Assembly: GCA_934045905.1 (NCBI GenBank)
Contig: OW203764.1
Coordinates: 22,811,109-22,875,108, forward strand
Length of the DNA stretch: 64,000 nucleotides
Source of the DNA: Leuctra nigra
Lineage: Eukaryota; Arthropoda; Insecta; Plecoptera; Leuctridae
Reading direction: 5' to 3'
A program made the translations under genes and the position numbers. Below, piece by piece: positions 1-12,190 of this stretch; the stretch's first letter is position 1, and each line of letters opens with the position of its first letter. Below the pieces are notes generated by a model, which did not search any database, was not told where the DNA came from, and saw only the letters and a list, made by a program, of their open reading frames with translations.

Positions 1-2514
1 GATTCCCTGATTTAATTGAATTTCAGGATTGATCAATAAAATGGAATATATTTTAGAACCTTTGTATATATAACACAATATCAGCGTTGGGTTTCCAATG
101 TGATGGGAACTTAATTAAAATGTCTTTTATCGGGCAATTGTTCTTGAAATCTCATTAAAGATGTCAGATGTCTCAGTCTGGATCGACGCCATCATGAATG
201 TCACTGCTCGGTTTGAAACGACGCCACCTTTCAACCGCTTATTAAATTTCTATTTCGCGAGAACCCGGAGAGACATTCGGAGGGAAATTAAAAATTATAA
301 CTGTTTTTATGTATTTCTCGAGGGGCTGTGAATTTTTCACACTGAGTTTGTTCTTGATCAGCATGATCTGTCCTGCAATCACCCCGAAGTAATGAATGGT
401 GACCGATGGCTGAGTTAATCGAGTTGGGATGCTGGCATTAAGTGTTGACGGAGATTTAGTGTGCGAGCCGCCTCGGACGGAGCGAGAACAAAACTGTTAA
501 ACTGGTGCGACAGGCGTGAACAAAAGGGGGGTGAAAACAAAAAGAAAGGGTTTTTTCAATAACGTGAGAGCCGAAAAGAAAATTAAACGTGTAAATCTTG
601 GGTAGGTGCGGGCACTAGGATAGCAGCTACCGCGCCGGGGCGAGTGAAAACGATGTAGTACAGGGGTATCAAACGTTGACATCGGAACTGATGTATATCT
701 CTGTTGTATACATCGCACCCTATCTCGTTATTCGATGCAGAGCGTTTTATTATTTCTCATATTGAAAAACGAATAAATATATTTAAATTTAAACCCAGAT
801 TATCCGACATCTTTATATTCTTTACTTAATCTTGGACGCCCTTTCAGACATTTGTAAAGAAAACACGTCTTTTGACTGCTCCCGACACTCGTGTTTGTCA
901 CATATGCCACCTTCTAAATATTCTCGCACTTTTCAGAAGATAGAAGTTGAAAATCCGTCAGTTCCGATCGCTTCCGCTAGGTTTAAGAACCCCTGCGTTA
1001 CACACGATAATGTTTACTTTCGTTTGTCGGCAGTTTTACAGTAAATTCGTGTAGATTGGTTCAATCTAATCCACCCCTCACCTCACGGATCCCCCCCTCA
1101 ACTGGGGTGTAATCAAACACTGGATAACATTCCCCCCCTCCCACTTCTCCACCCGGTCTGCCCCTGCGGATAACTTAAACAACTTAACTTTAAGAGAACT
1201 TGATTAGCACTTGATGTAAGCACTGACCTCTTTGCGCCCGGCTGCACACTGCACGCTGCCAGTGTGATGGGATTAGTTGTTTCCAACCGACAAGGATAGG
1301 ATTGAGAGTGGTCATTTAGGAATAAATTACACGGCGAATTTGTAGAAATTACTTTCTGCTCCGACCTCTGAACAAATAAACAAATCCAATCTAATTCGAA
1401 TGGTTTTCATTGGTCAGAACTTCCTCATAAATCTCAGTGTGTGGTTTCATTCGCTTCTGTTCTATGAAAACACTGTGTCCAATCTGTCTGATTAAGATGT
1501 ATTCTTGTACACAAAGATTCTGTCCATAAGAATGTGACAAACTCGATGGAGTTCATACCTACCGGAAAACTTGTTTCGTATCATGTCCCAGAGGAGAATG
1601 AAGGAAGTTGGTATCATGTCCAGATTAAGTTGACAGATGTATAAGCACGGGCACGAAATCAGCCATTTGCCTCACCCTATCACATCCACACACTCTAAAG
1701 ACAGAGCTTTAGTTGTCCATGGAAGAAACTTACCGGTGAATCGTTATCTCCCAACTTGAAACTGACTCTCAAACTAGATATTATATATTCTACAATACCC
1801 GAAAGAGTAGAAACTAAGTTAGTTGTCGTCAAGTTGAGTCACATTGCTTGTGGTGCGGTGCGTATCTCTATGTTCTTGTCAACATCTTGGGGGCCCCCCC
1901 GCAAGCTTGACAAAGTCTCCGGTAGAGTAAGTGAACTAATCACGAGCTAGATATTACCCTGGAGAGATGGTAAGGCGTCATGACTATGACGTCACTTCCC
2001 CAAGACAAGTCCGGGTATATTATATTGATATGCCCAGAGCGTTGCTTGTCACTCGGATATGGAATAGAACTTATGTGGCTTATCAAAGACGGAGCAGGTG
2101 AAATTCATTTCACTGTCTGTCAGGTCACTTCCCAAGAGAGTTTAGAACAATGCAGTCTTCTCCAGGAACTAGAATTATAATACAATAATCTGTGAAATTT
2201 GAAAACTCTGAGATTCATTTAAAAGCTGTTACAAATAAGAACAAAATGCAAAAGTATAAGGCCTAATTGGATTTCGCTGGCGTGTTTAAACTACGCTCCT
2301 ATAAGTGAATTTGTCAAAAATATGTCCATCTATCCTCATAAAAATTTGTAGATGAGAGGGCTTTTCAATATCAAGCAGGTTTATGTGAAAAACCTGGCAA
2401 CTCCGCCATTCAAAGTTTTTTCGTTATTTAAAATATCCTTCATAAAAAAAATATTATATATCTTACAATTATTTGCCTTAATGATTATTGAACCGTAATC
2501 AATAGTTTTAACAT
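1..2514. other. non-coding AT-rich stretch
   Basis: I recognise no gene here. The few frames of 60-75 codons have no family signature. The only compositional feature is a C-rich patch at about 1070-1165 with two runs of seven C. A TGACGTCA octamer lies near 1988. The stretch is probably intergenic or intronic. Confidence 0.5.
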
Positions 2515-3009
2515 TTACTTCAAATGGTAATTGGTAACCTGTTTGTTCCTATGGGTTGGTTTTGGCTGTGAAAGTCTTTCTACCTGTTGTACAGAAATCA
2601 AGGAGTAGCGTCGCGCAGACATTCTCCTTCTCATCCGTTGTTGTTTGTGTTTATTTCCACCCTCGTCGGTACCTATTATTCCCACACGAACATTTAGTCC
2701 CTCTTGACAAACCATTCTTGTAACGTATGGTAATCCACGGTGGCTTATTGAAATATCGCAACAGCCGCATTTGGCAACGTTGGCATCAGACAAGGTGTAT
2801 AGATTGTCCAAGAGTTGGGCGGAGAGATTACAGGATTGCCGTCTCTCGCCTGCCATGGCATCGGGGAAGCCGTGGTGGGATTCACGCGGTTCAACATCGA
2901 GTGCCATGATTCTACCCGGGAAACCGATGCTACATACCGCAGGAAAATTGAGAGACAGAATATAGGATAGGTTTGAAGTTGTTTCATTGTGTAAGCTATA
3001 AGGACTCAT
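2515..3009 (-). other. unrecognised 164-codon open frame in a GC-richer island
   Basis: This minus-strand frame runs 164 codons from ATG to stop. It lies in a block (about 2620-2960) that is visibly richer in G and C than its surroundings, where three other frames on both strands also stay open for 60-80 codons. Simultaneous openness in several frames usually reflects composition rather than selection. The predicted protein has no signal peptide, membrane segment, repeat or motif that I recognise. It could be an exon, a decayed transposon piece or chance. Confidence 0.12.
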
Positions 3010-4140
3010 TATTCATGGGGAAATTTATGTTAGTATCCTACCGCGTTACTTAATCTTTATTCGCCTTTATGTCCACTATACAGCAGGTACAAATTTGCAA
3101 ATTAATTTATGCGATTTTTTTTATCAACACTCAAAGCATTCTAAACTACTTAAACCAATCTAAACATTTTATACCGCGTACCTACCTTAATTTTAACGCT
3201 ATTTTTAGAAACCAAATCTAACATGTATAATCATGATAAAATGATTTTTTGGTATAAATTCGTGTGTTCGTACTTAACCCATTTCCTTATGTGAGGAATA
3301 ACCGCAAAATGCTATTATGAATTAACCATAATATTTTGTATCAAACTTTATCGTCTTATTCTTACTAAACTTCGTAGTTTTGTATTCGTCGTGTCGCCGA
3401 AGTCCCCATTCTCATCGTATGCCATGTAACACACATCAATTGCAATAAAATTGAGCCGAGGATTTTTGATCCTTAGCATAACACTAGATAAAACTCTGGC
3501 CACTTTTCAAGACAAGAATCAGATATTCGAGAAGTTACTGCGCCATTCTAGTAATCTTCGCACATTTCTCTTCATAAAGCACTACCCCCACAGAGCCAGG
3601 CTATCAAGCTGAGTTTCACAGCTCTCCTGCACCACCTTTCTGTTTTTTCATGAGAAGAATTCGGATTTCATATAAATGTGTTATACGATTTCGCTATTCA
3701 TTCTGAAAGAAATTTACATATGACTTTGGTGGAAAATATACCTACTTGGAGAACGCGATCTATAATAAGAAAACTTTAGTTAAGGTTAAGCGTAGCTGCT
3801 TTTTACAGCACATAACTAATTAAGAAGGCGCCTGTTGTTGATAATTTCATATAATATCTTATGTATACTGTATGTAATTATGCGGAAATGTTGCTCTATT
3901 TTCAAACTGTTCGATCTAGATTAAATGAGAGCGAAGAAATGAACTTCGTTAAAACTTTCAAGTCTATCAACTAGACTATACCTTTCAGTAATTTTTTTGT
4001 AGGACGAGACCATGAAGTTTGCAACTGTCTATTTTCTTTATCATTTTATTTAATGGGCCTCTCAATTTGAACTTTGTATGGGCAACACTTTGTCAAGATA
4101 AATGTTCGAGATTTTTCATACAAGACTTAGAAGTCTCGAG

Positions 4141-4141
<1 letters not shown>
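3010..4141. other. non-coding AT-rich stretch
   Basis: No open frame, RNA gene or repeat structure was recognised between the island at 2.5-3.0 kb and the GT microsatellite. Confidence 0.5.
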
Positions 4142-4183
<42 letters not shown>

Positions 4184-4202
4184 TGTGTGTGTGTGTGTGT
4201 GT
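4142..4202. repeat. (GT)n microsatellite
   Basis: About thirty TG dinucleotides run in a row with one interruption (GG near 4179). The overlapping 122-codon frame is an artefact: its middle is only alternating Cys and Val from the repeat. Confidence 0.97.
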
Positions 4203-4609
4203 TTTTCCACGCGATGGATTTTGTTTCTGAACTAACCGCAAACCTTCACAAGTCACACGAAAACTTTTGCACGAAAAACAAAATGAAGGACGTCCTTCTC
4301 TCCTTTACTTGCTTCATTTCATCAATCGAAATGAGAAGTTACTATTTGATGATCAAGCGAAACCCTTTCTATACTTTCCTGTTGTAACACTTTGCAGACT
4401 TGTGTCGCAACATGGCGTTTTCGATGGATTACAACTCAAGTATCAGTCTTTAGAGTTATAAGCTGCAGTTCTGCTGACCAGTTCTTACACTGTGTTACAA
4501 AAACAAAGAATTATCGACAAGGTTTCACACAAAAAATGATCAACTCTTTTACCTTTAAAAGTTATTAGAAGGTCTTTGAATCACTAAGTATAACTTTTTT
4601 CGGGTTGCT

Positions 4610-4930
4610 GCTGCGATACAGGTCACACCGATTCTCAGATCGAGCTGAAATTCTGCCTACATGTCAATAACTCCTCTCTGGTTTACAGCATACATTTTGA
4701 ACAAAAAATTATTTGTTTTAAAGAAAAATCAAAATATTCCGATCAACTGAAATTTTACAAGGTAATCAAGATTGACATCAGGTCATATTTTAAAACGTTC
4801 AACCAAATCGGCAAGAACCAACTTATTGACATTTGCTTTCTGTTCTTACACGTTTTCTGTGCGTCCTGGATTTTTGGTCAAGGTGTTGCACATACTGATG
4901 CTCGCTTATAAACGCGGTGTACACAGTGTT
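4610..4930 (+). repeat. dispersed repeat family A, copy 1
   Basis: This diverged copy of a family is also seen at 40080-40300, 49737-51060 and 62888-62990. Shared landmarks are the GATCGAGCTGAAATT block (near 4639), a TTTTCTGTGCGT block (near 4853) and a GCTCGCTTAT-AACGCG block (near 4901). The same landmarks occur in the same order in the long copy at 49.7-51.1 kb. I see no coding capacity. The parent element is unknown to me. Confidence 0.6.
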
Positions 4931-5810
4931 TCAAGTATATTTTTGTCTTACTTTGCCCAAAATGTCTTCAATAATTAATTTGGAAAGAACCATCTCGAAA
5001 ATTATTCAAAATAATTTTAATAATACTTGTCTGAATACGTTCATTCAACATTCATCAAAATTGTTAGTTAAAGGATTTTTTCATTTATAAACTTGAGTAT
5101 TTGGTTAGAAATGTAAAATTGAGAAAATAATAAAAATAAGATTTAAAACTGTTCGTATTACCTATGCCCATGTCGCATAAATGACAATCGCAAACCAATA
5201 ACAAATAACATAAGTAATATCGATCATGTCCTAGCATCACCAAACTATCTTGTTGATGTGCCAATGTTTTTGAAACTATCCTACTGTTGGTCCAAACTCT
5301 TAACAGTATCCCTATCCTCATCTTGCAGCAAGACAAATTAGCATTGGGAGTTCTGCTGAACCCTCCGGGGGATAAACCGCGGCCTATCTCCCCTTAGACC
5401 GGCCCTGATGGCTCGCTCGGTCACTCGCTTGCTATACATCACCGGTCACCGGCGACCACAGCCAGGCTTTTACTGGTATTAACCAAATGTAGCCACAACT
5501 CTTCCATACACATTGCATCTCGGATAGAAATAGGATACCCATGTACACTCATGGTCCCGTGAAACTTGAAGAAAACTTCTTAAGAGATGAAGAAAATTGA
5601 CTTGAAGCCAAATCGAAAAATGTCATTACTGAGATAACCACGGAATGAGGGCTAAGGGAGGATTGGGAGCCAACTTATTATCATCTTAAATCCTTCAGGA
5701 GAGCTCTTCAGATCGTCTATTCCCTGATTTCTTGCGATTCTTCTTATTTTGCTATTTCCGCGATTGCATGACTCAATCATGTACGTATGTTTCGTTTGAA
5801 ATCGTCAAGA
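4931..5810. other. non-coding stretch
   Basis: Nothing was recognised. A GC-richer patch at about 5355-5460 has no open frame and does not fold as a tRNA. Confidence 0.5.
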
Positions 5811-5865
5811 TGGATAGCTCAGTGGTTAGCACGAGAGAGCCGGGTTCGCGTCATACTTGCCACAA
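5811..5865 (+). pseudogene. truncated tRNA-like sequence (possible SINE head)
   Basis: TAGCTCAGTGGTTAGCAC (5814-5831) is a good match to the A box and D arm of tRNA genes. GGGTTCGCGTC (about 5842-5852) resembles the B box and T loop. They are far closer together than in a real tRNA, so the anticodon arm and variable loop appear to be deleted. It is most likely a decayed tRNA-derived SINE or tRNA pseudogene. The short length keeps confidence low. Confidence 0.35.
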
Positions 5866-6939
5866 CTAGCTCTGGAGACGAATTCTGAGATAATACCAAT
5901 TTATTTAACCAATTATCTACTTCTGCAATATTTGTTAGCAATATTATGTCTATACCGAGTGGCACAAAACATCCCCCTGATTGAGAGGTCACTATAACAA
6001 AACTTTTATAGATATGATTCTGAAATTTGTACACATATTAGAAAACATAGCAAAATTTAATATGTGCAAGTTTCAAAAACATTACTATTGTAGGAAAAAA
6101 GATACAGCTGTTCAAATTTGGTTGTCAAAAAATTGATTATACGGAGCTCAAATAGCGCACGTCCAGAAAACTTCCAATGGCCGGGAGTACAATATTAAGC
6201 TGAAAATTTCAAATTATATTGAAAATATATTAAGATAGCTGCGATATTACCTATACGATAAAACTACAAATATAATTTCTTCACGAGTAAAAAATGTTTT
6301 TGTCTACAATGATCAGCTGTCACACCTGATTAGTCACTCAAACATTAAATACATGATGACACACACAATCAACTAATTCATATCTCGAAGGCTTGAAAGT
6401 GAATATTCCCGACAATATTTTTGTATCGATGTCATACGTCCCCCCGAGTCCTGGCGCCATTTTTTCCCCGCTCGAAATAAACATTTGCTTCTTCTCGCAG
6501 TTGTCATGAGCACTTGGCAATAACGTCTGATAACCGAGTCGAAAGTAAGAGTTGTTGTTGTGGCCGCGTCACATAAATATGATAGAAACCCGCCATATTA
6601 TCACAAAAGTGAGTCAGTGTTACCATTACATACAACAGCAAGAATGTGGCTCGTAGAAGGATTTGTGAGTTCGGACGGTTTTGTTATGTGTGGTTGGAAG
6701 ACGGTGGCAGTAGTCAAGGCGGTCCAAATCATCTTAAGATTAGTAGAAATCAGTTACTTCATTTTGTTAGATAGATATTTTAATAGTATGCATATTGTAT
6801 TATCCGGTTCGGTTTCGATTCCCGCAAACACTTTTTTTTACTGAGATTTTTTACGTTGTTTTTGTCTTTCGAGAGGCAAATGTTGGGAAGGTTCCCCATG
6901 AATAGGCCACGACAGCCTCCTTCTCAAGCTCCATCCTTT
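5866..6939. other. non-coding stretch
   Basis: Only short unrecognised frames of up to 94 codons are present. No repeat or RNA gene was seen. Confidence 0.45.
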
Positions 6940-6957
6940 CATCATCATCATCTCCAT

Positions 6958-7020
<63 letters not shown>

Positions 7021-7021
7021 T
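6940..7021. repeat. (ATC)n microsatellite
   Basis: Trinucleotide ATC repeats form a nearly pure block from about 6961 to 7020, with interrupted copies before it. The minus-strand frame that reads through it gives only a poly-Asp tract and is not credible as a gene. Confidence 0.97.
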
Positions 7022-7028
7022 GTCGCCC

Positions 7029-7085
7029 CTAGCATAGACATTGTATAGCCGAAGGCCGAAGGCTATACAATGTCTATGCCCCTAG
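7029..7085. repeat. 18-bp perfect hairpin ending in CTAG
   Basis: The arms 7033-7050 (CATAGACATTGTATAGCC) and 7061-7078 are perfect reverse complements, separated by the 10-base loop 7051-7060. The left side is preceded by CCCCTAG and the right side is followed by CCCCTAG (7079-7085), so the flank is a direct repeat rather than part of the palindrome. The hairpin directly abuts the ATC microsatellite. A 17-base relative of the left side lies at 25402-25418. A terminal hairpin followed by CTAG recalls the 3' end of Helitron-type elements, but no 5' end was found. Confidence 0.85.
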
Positions 7086-8161
7086 TTACATAACAGGGTG
7101 ACAGTAAACACCAGAAAAATTGTACGTTTTTTAAAAAGCAACGTTTTTTCCGTGGTTTTTTGCAATTCTGTAAAATGTCCATTAAATAGACCTAGAATGT
7201 CCAGGTCTTCATTCAAAATTATTTCCCTCTCCTCATTATATTTGACAAACGCATAATTAGCCATCAAGCGAGACGTCTAACACCATTATAATAAAGATGT
7301 TGAGCCAACAGAAATACAGTATAATTTCAAAATTACTTTCCTTAAAAGGAAACTGCAATATATCATTTTTAAGTGAGTATATAATACGTGTAGTATATTC
7401 ACATAAATATTTCACTTGAAAAAGAAATGTAATCTGAAGCAATATAATTACATAGAATGCGACCGTTGTGAGCTGCATTCTAATAACTGCTACAGAAAAT
7501 GTGCACTCTAAAAATACAACATTCTCATAAAATCTGAATAACGCGAGTGTAGTTTTCCAGTTGATTCTAATTTGACATAAAGTTGACAGCTAGTAGTCGT
7601 ATTTGGTTACTTGACTAATCATTTGTTGACGTGTTGGTGGTGCCCTCTCGTGCTAGGTGTCAGCAACATGTGGCTTTATGATGACGAGATAATGACGAGG
7701 CATTGTCATCATACCGAACCTTTAATTACCTGTTTTAATGAATAACTTAACCAATATTTAAATGAAACACGTAACGCCATCAATGAAATGAGTAGTGGTT
7801 TCGAACACGCGATGTATGGTGTCTAGCTTGTAGACTAGTGGAGATGGCGATGTTTTTCTGCCGATCTGCAGAGATCTCTCTGTGAAAAGACTTGTGGTGA
7901 ACGACGTCGTTGAGTGGGGAGCCCTCTTAACGGAACAGTTAAAATGATAATCGTCTCTTAAATTTCTGCAGACGAGTGCGAGAGAGATGAAAGAGAATCG
8001 TGTCAAGAGCGCGCAGTCATAGCTGAGCAACGATTTATTTCTTACATGGAGATTATAACCTGAAATTAAACTTGGATTTAATTATAGAATATTATGTTTA
8101 GTTAATATTTTATTGCACGCTCATTTCATAATGCATTTTGAATTATAAAAATAAAATCCAA
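7086..8161. other. non-coding stretch
   Basis: Short frames of 61-90 codons are unrecognised. No repeat structure was noticed. Confidence 0.45.
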
Positions 8162-8340
8162 CTTCTGGCACCATTTGTAAATTTTCAAATATCATCTTGG
8201 TGAATAAATGCGTATTTGACCAGTCCAGATTCAAGACATAAACAAAGAATATAGTATAACGTCCTGCTATTTATTAATATTAGTAATTTAAACTTTACCG
8301 TGTATGAATTATATGTTTCTTCTACAAATGGTGGCAGAAG
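8162..8340. mobile_element. small terminal-inverted-repeat element (MITE-like)
   Basis: CTTCTGGCACCATTTGTA (8162-8179) and the reverse complement of 8323-8340 agree at 17 of 18 positions. They bound a 179-bp AT-rich unit with no coding capacity. Paired ends at this distance suggest a miniature inverted-repeat transposable element. I could not find a clear target-site duplication, so the exact boundaries and superfamily are undetermined. Chance pairing of 17 out of 18 bases is unlikely. Confidence 0.6.
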
Positions 8341-11300
8341 CGGGATAATTTTATTTATACTTGAAAACATGCCGTAATTCTTACGGTTTGTAAAATAAGA
8401 ACTAATGCAATATCTTAATAAAAGTATATCGCTAATCTATGCATAAAATTATATCAATCTTCTATCTCGCAAGAGAAAAACCGATAAGAATTAAATCAAA
8501 TGATAAAATGTGTAAAGAAAAATTTATTTATTTGATGAATTTATTAATTTTTAATAAAATTTTTTTAATATGACAGAAATACAAAATTTTGAAAATTCTT
8601 GGTGTGTTATTATCTCTCACGTTTAAAGCGCGTCTCAAATATATTACGTCAACGATGACATTTTCTCGCATAGACGTGGCATTATTCCCGCGGCCTCTTG
8701 CCACAAACTCGCCGCAAAGTGGCTCTAGTTTTGTTGCGCTGCTGAGTGGGCTACTGGAATCCGATAGAGCTAATGGAGGCCCTGCTCGTTCTTATTGAAG
8801 AGACACAGCCAAATCACTACGCACAACCTTTTAAAATTAATGTTCTTATACCGTAATGCACTCACTTCATTTCTAAAAACACCCATTTTACTTTATCGAT
8901 AACACTTAGCTCTCAGCTATATAGTCGAGAGCACCGAGTTTGAAATGAAGTCTAAAAAGAACGTGAAAGGCTCACATGTTTATGCTACTTAATTGAGACA
9001 GATGAAAACAACGGCCAGCTTCATCTGGCTAATGGGTAATATATGCGTCGGCTTCAAGTGTTGCAGAACATCATTATTTGAATTGAAGATTGCTTATTTG
9101 GCTAGACTCACGGCGTTTCTATTTTTAAAAACCTTTCCGAAACTATTTGCTTTGGCAGGAACATTAGTACTTTGCTAATAGCCCTTAAATATCACTCTAT
9201 CAATCAAGACCTCAATCATCTCTAATTTACATTGTAAAATGAAATAGGGAGTCACATAAAAACGGTTGAACACATTATGGAGTCAAATAAAAGAAGTTGA
9301 ACTTCATCACTGTAGAACCAAACATAGATCAGAAATGTTATTATTATTTTTATTTGTTATTTTTTTTATAAAACACGTTTTTATTTACAGACTACTATTA
9401 TTACAATTATTTGACACACTAAATAAAGTGACAATTCCCAAAATATTAATATAAGACAGTTTTTCCGGTTAAAACTTATTTTTATTGACATAAGACGAAT
9501 AATGCTACCAACAAAGTGGATGTTTATCATTATTATTACTAACAAAAATTCACGTGCATCTATAATAGTTTCAAAGCAAATTAAGATCGAGGATCATTTC
9601 CAATCTAACTTCCAACTTCCTTCCCAACTAAACTTCCCACTTAAACTAATCCCTATCAAGACATCATCGCTCCTCCACTTCCGATCGAGTTCTCCATTTT
9701 GTTAGCGTTGTTTTAAGTGTGTGAATGATGACAAAAGGTTTTGCATGTCACATAATATATCCTTCGAGACCTGACCGGTGCACTTTCCCACCTGCGGCTC
9801 GCCGCTGGCGCCGGCGCCAATGATGGATCACTCGTGGGCCGCTGGGACAACTCTCTCGGACATCTCTCTAAGTGATACATCGCTAACGCATCGCCTGTAT
9901 AGAGACGGTGACCGCCACACAGATAAGTAGATCGAGAAGCTTAAATTAATGTAAGTCTAAAAGCTTTTGACATGTTTTAGCATTAGCATCGTCATGGCGA
10001 TATGGAGAGGAGAGGAGAGGAGTAATGGTGCATGTCTTCATAATTAAGCTCGTTTAACAATTAGCTCAGTTCGTCGGATGATTTATGCGAACTTTGTGTA
10101 CTTTTATGTCAGTTTTTCTAATGTCTATATAATAACTAATACCCCATAGAGAAATTAGCGCTGTACCTAATGCATTATGATTAATAGGACGAGGAATAAT
10201 ACGAGTTTGTTTTTTTCTTTTGTTTTGAGAGAGGCCGCGTGTGAAATGGCACCTCCATCTTGGAACAATATTCATGGTTTCGCGGCACAAACACGCAGAC
10301 AAAGTGAACAAGAGTTCGGATTTTATTGCGCATGAATAATACTGAGTCGAGAAGAGTTTTTCTTCGATTTCATTACTGAAACGAAACATGCCTCTTCGCA
10401 TTTGCAAGTCCCCATTCGATGAGAGCTCACGCTTTTAGTATTATTCAATTGAAATCACTCCTTCCCAATCGATTCGTTATGATTGAAACGTTTCATCGAC
10501 GACATTTCAACTTTTTCAATAAAACTTAAATCCTAAAAGATTTGATTTCCAATTAAGAAAAGTTTGAGGGAAATAATACCTGTGCGTTGTTACTCTCAAC
10601 TGGGATGTAAAGTAATTCGAAACTCTAGAGAAGTGAGTTTTGAAATGTTTAACAGGTCTTAAAATCTCTTTGTTAATTTCCTTTCGTCGTCCGGCCAATT
10701 CGTATTTTGCAATTATTGTGCTCGGCGGGAAGCCTTAGCCAATCAGAATTGCGCACGCGAGGAAACATGGAGGTGGATGTTGGGATGAGGAGGGGGTGGG
10801 GAGAGGGTGAGTCTAATTACCTGCTTGTAACTAGTCAGGGCTTCTTGCTCTTAATAAGAAGTCCTTCTCTTTTAATATAACCTGCATCATTTGTAGCTGG
10901 AATAAAAGTCCACAGAGCAACCGTCTCAATCGAACAATCATTTTAATAGCTCGAGCTCCTAAACTTTTACAAGAAGTGGAACGACGTTAAAATTTGGCTA
11001 TGCCACTTATTTTATGATAAGTGATCATGACTAATTAGTCGATATTTTATCTCTGGGCTTAATAAATGATTGCAAATTTGTTTCTTGAATTAATTGGCTT
11101 TGATTAATCTTCAATAATTGGACGGAGAGGTACTAAGCTTGTTTCCCGAAAATATTATATTAACTATTAAGTGTATACATATTTCAGTTAACTTTTCCTG
11201 TGTTTATTTTGGCGTATGCCAGCGCAAATGCAACATGATGAACCCGAGTAACTTCTTTATTCCGGACTCAGTTTTTATCTAATCAGAAGTAGAAGCTTTT

Positions 11301-11879
11301 AGTTAGTGAAAGATGGGTGCAAAGCCTCTTCTAATCTATTTGACTAAGTCCCCTTTAACTAGACACTTGAAATAAATTGCCCGTACTTTTAAATGTATAC
11401 AGAGAACTAAACTTAGTAATTTTATCACGCTCGAAACTTATCAAGAACCGAAGTTAAAAGTTTGGGCCTCAAAATGGCCAAATGGCTTCCATTACGTTAG
11501 CTATTCTACGTATAAAAGATCAATTTTATTATCTCGAATGCTCCATGACTACAACTACATTATATGTTATACATGAAGATATGAAATATTATGGAAAGCT
11601 CGTATAAACTTGGCTCCATTAAACTTTCCGTGCAATATTTCAGATTTGATCAGCATCCGAATTTCTTTTCACGCTACTGGCGTCGAGAATTGTATATTAT
11701 CAAATATTGAATATTTGCCAACTACTCTGTTCAGAAACTGAATTACAGCAGAACCTAATGTCTTTTTTGACAATTCAACATTTTCTTAGGAAAAGCTTAC
11801 GATTCTTGGTACTCTGACCTCTAGACAGTGTAAGTTCACGTAAAGTAACACACCTTCATTAGTTCTAGCTTCATTCACC
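8341..11879. other. non-coding stretch with minor tandem repeats
   Basis: No gene was recognised. A two-copy imperfect duplication of period about 31 occurs at 9248-9302, and a short GGAGA repeat at 10004-10022. A GC-rich patch at 9770-9860 contains GGCGCCGGCGCCAA, a 14-mer present almost identically near 43941. A frame of about 38 codons through it is too short to call. Confidence 0.4.
10248..10257 (+). promoter_or_regulatory. partial GGCACCTCCA motif
   Basis: This is a ten-base core match to the recurrent 12-mer CGGCACCTCCAC. The base before it is T and the base after it is T, so it is the weakest member of the set. Confidence 0.2.
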
Positions 11880-12190
11880 CAACTTTATTATCACTGTCTC
11901 CTGCCAGCCGTGTCCCTGCTGGTTCAGATGCACTTTCTTTATTAAACATAAACCAACGCGGTTTGGCATTGCATATAAACCGCGGGAAGATTGTTAGACT
12001 GATACACCTAAGAGGGTGGTTTCGACATTGGCCATCACTTCCATGATAAGACAGGTCTACTCCAAGTAAATCATAAAGTGTGCTCCAGACCATTATTCTG
12101 TCTATTCCCGAACTTTCCACTCAAACTAAGATCGAACCCGAGTCCCTAGTCCCCCAAGCTGTCGATGCCAATGCTACACATTCCAAACCA
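11880..12190 (-). mobile_element. possible tRNA-derived SINE
   Basis: Read on the minus strand from about 12180, an A-box-like segment (TAGCATTGGCATCGACA) is followed about 30 bases later by a B-box-like CGGGTTCGATC (about 12130-12140). A unique body of about 230 bp follows. The 81-codon minus-strand frame at 11875-12120 lies in this body and is probably incidental. No second copy is visible in the window and no target duplication was found, so the SINE reading rests on the two Pol III-like boxes alone. Confidence 0.35.

Noticed and set aside
4019..4387. 122-codon plus-strand frame
   Set aside because: Its central third is translation of the GT microsatellite (alternating Cys/Val). The rest is unrecognised.
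6838..7041. 67-codon minus-strand frame with a poly-Asp run
   Set aside because: It is only a translation of the ATC microsatellite.
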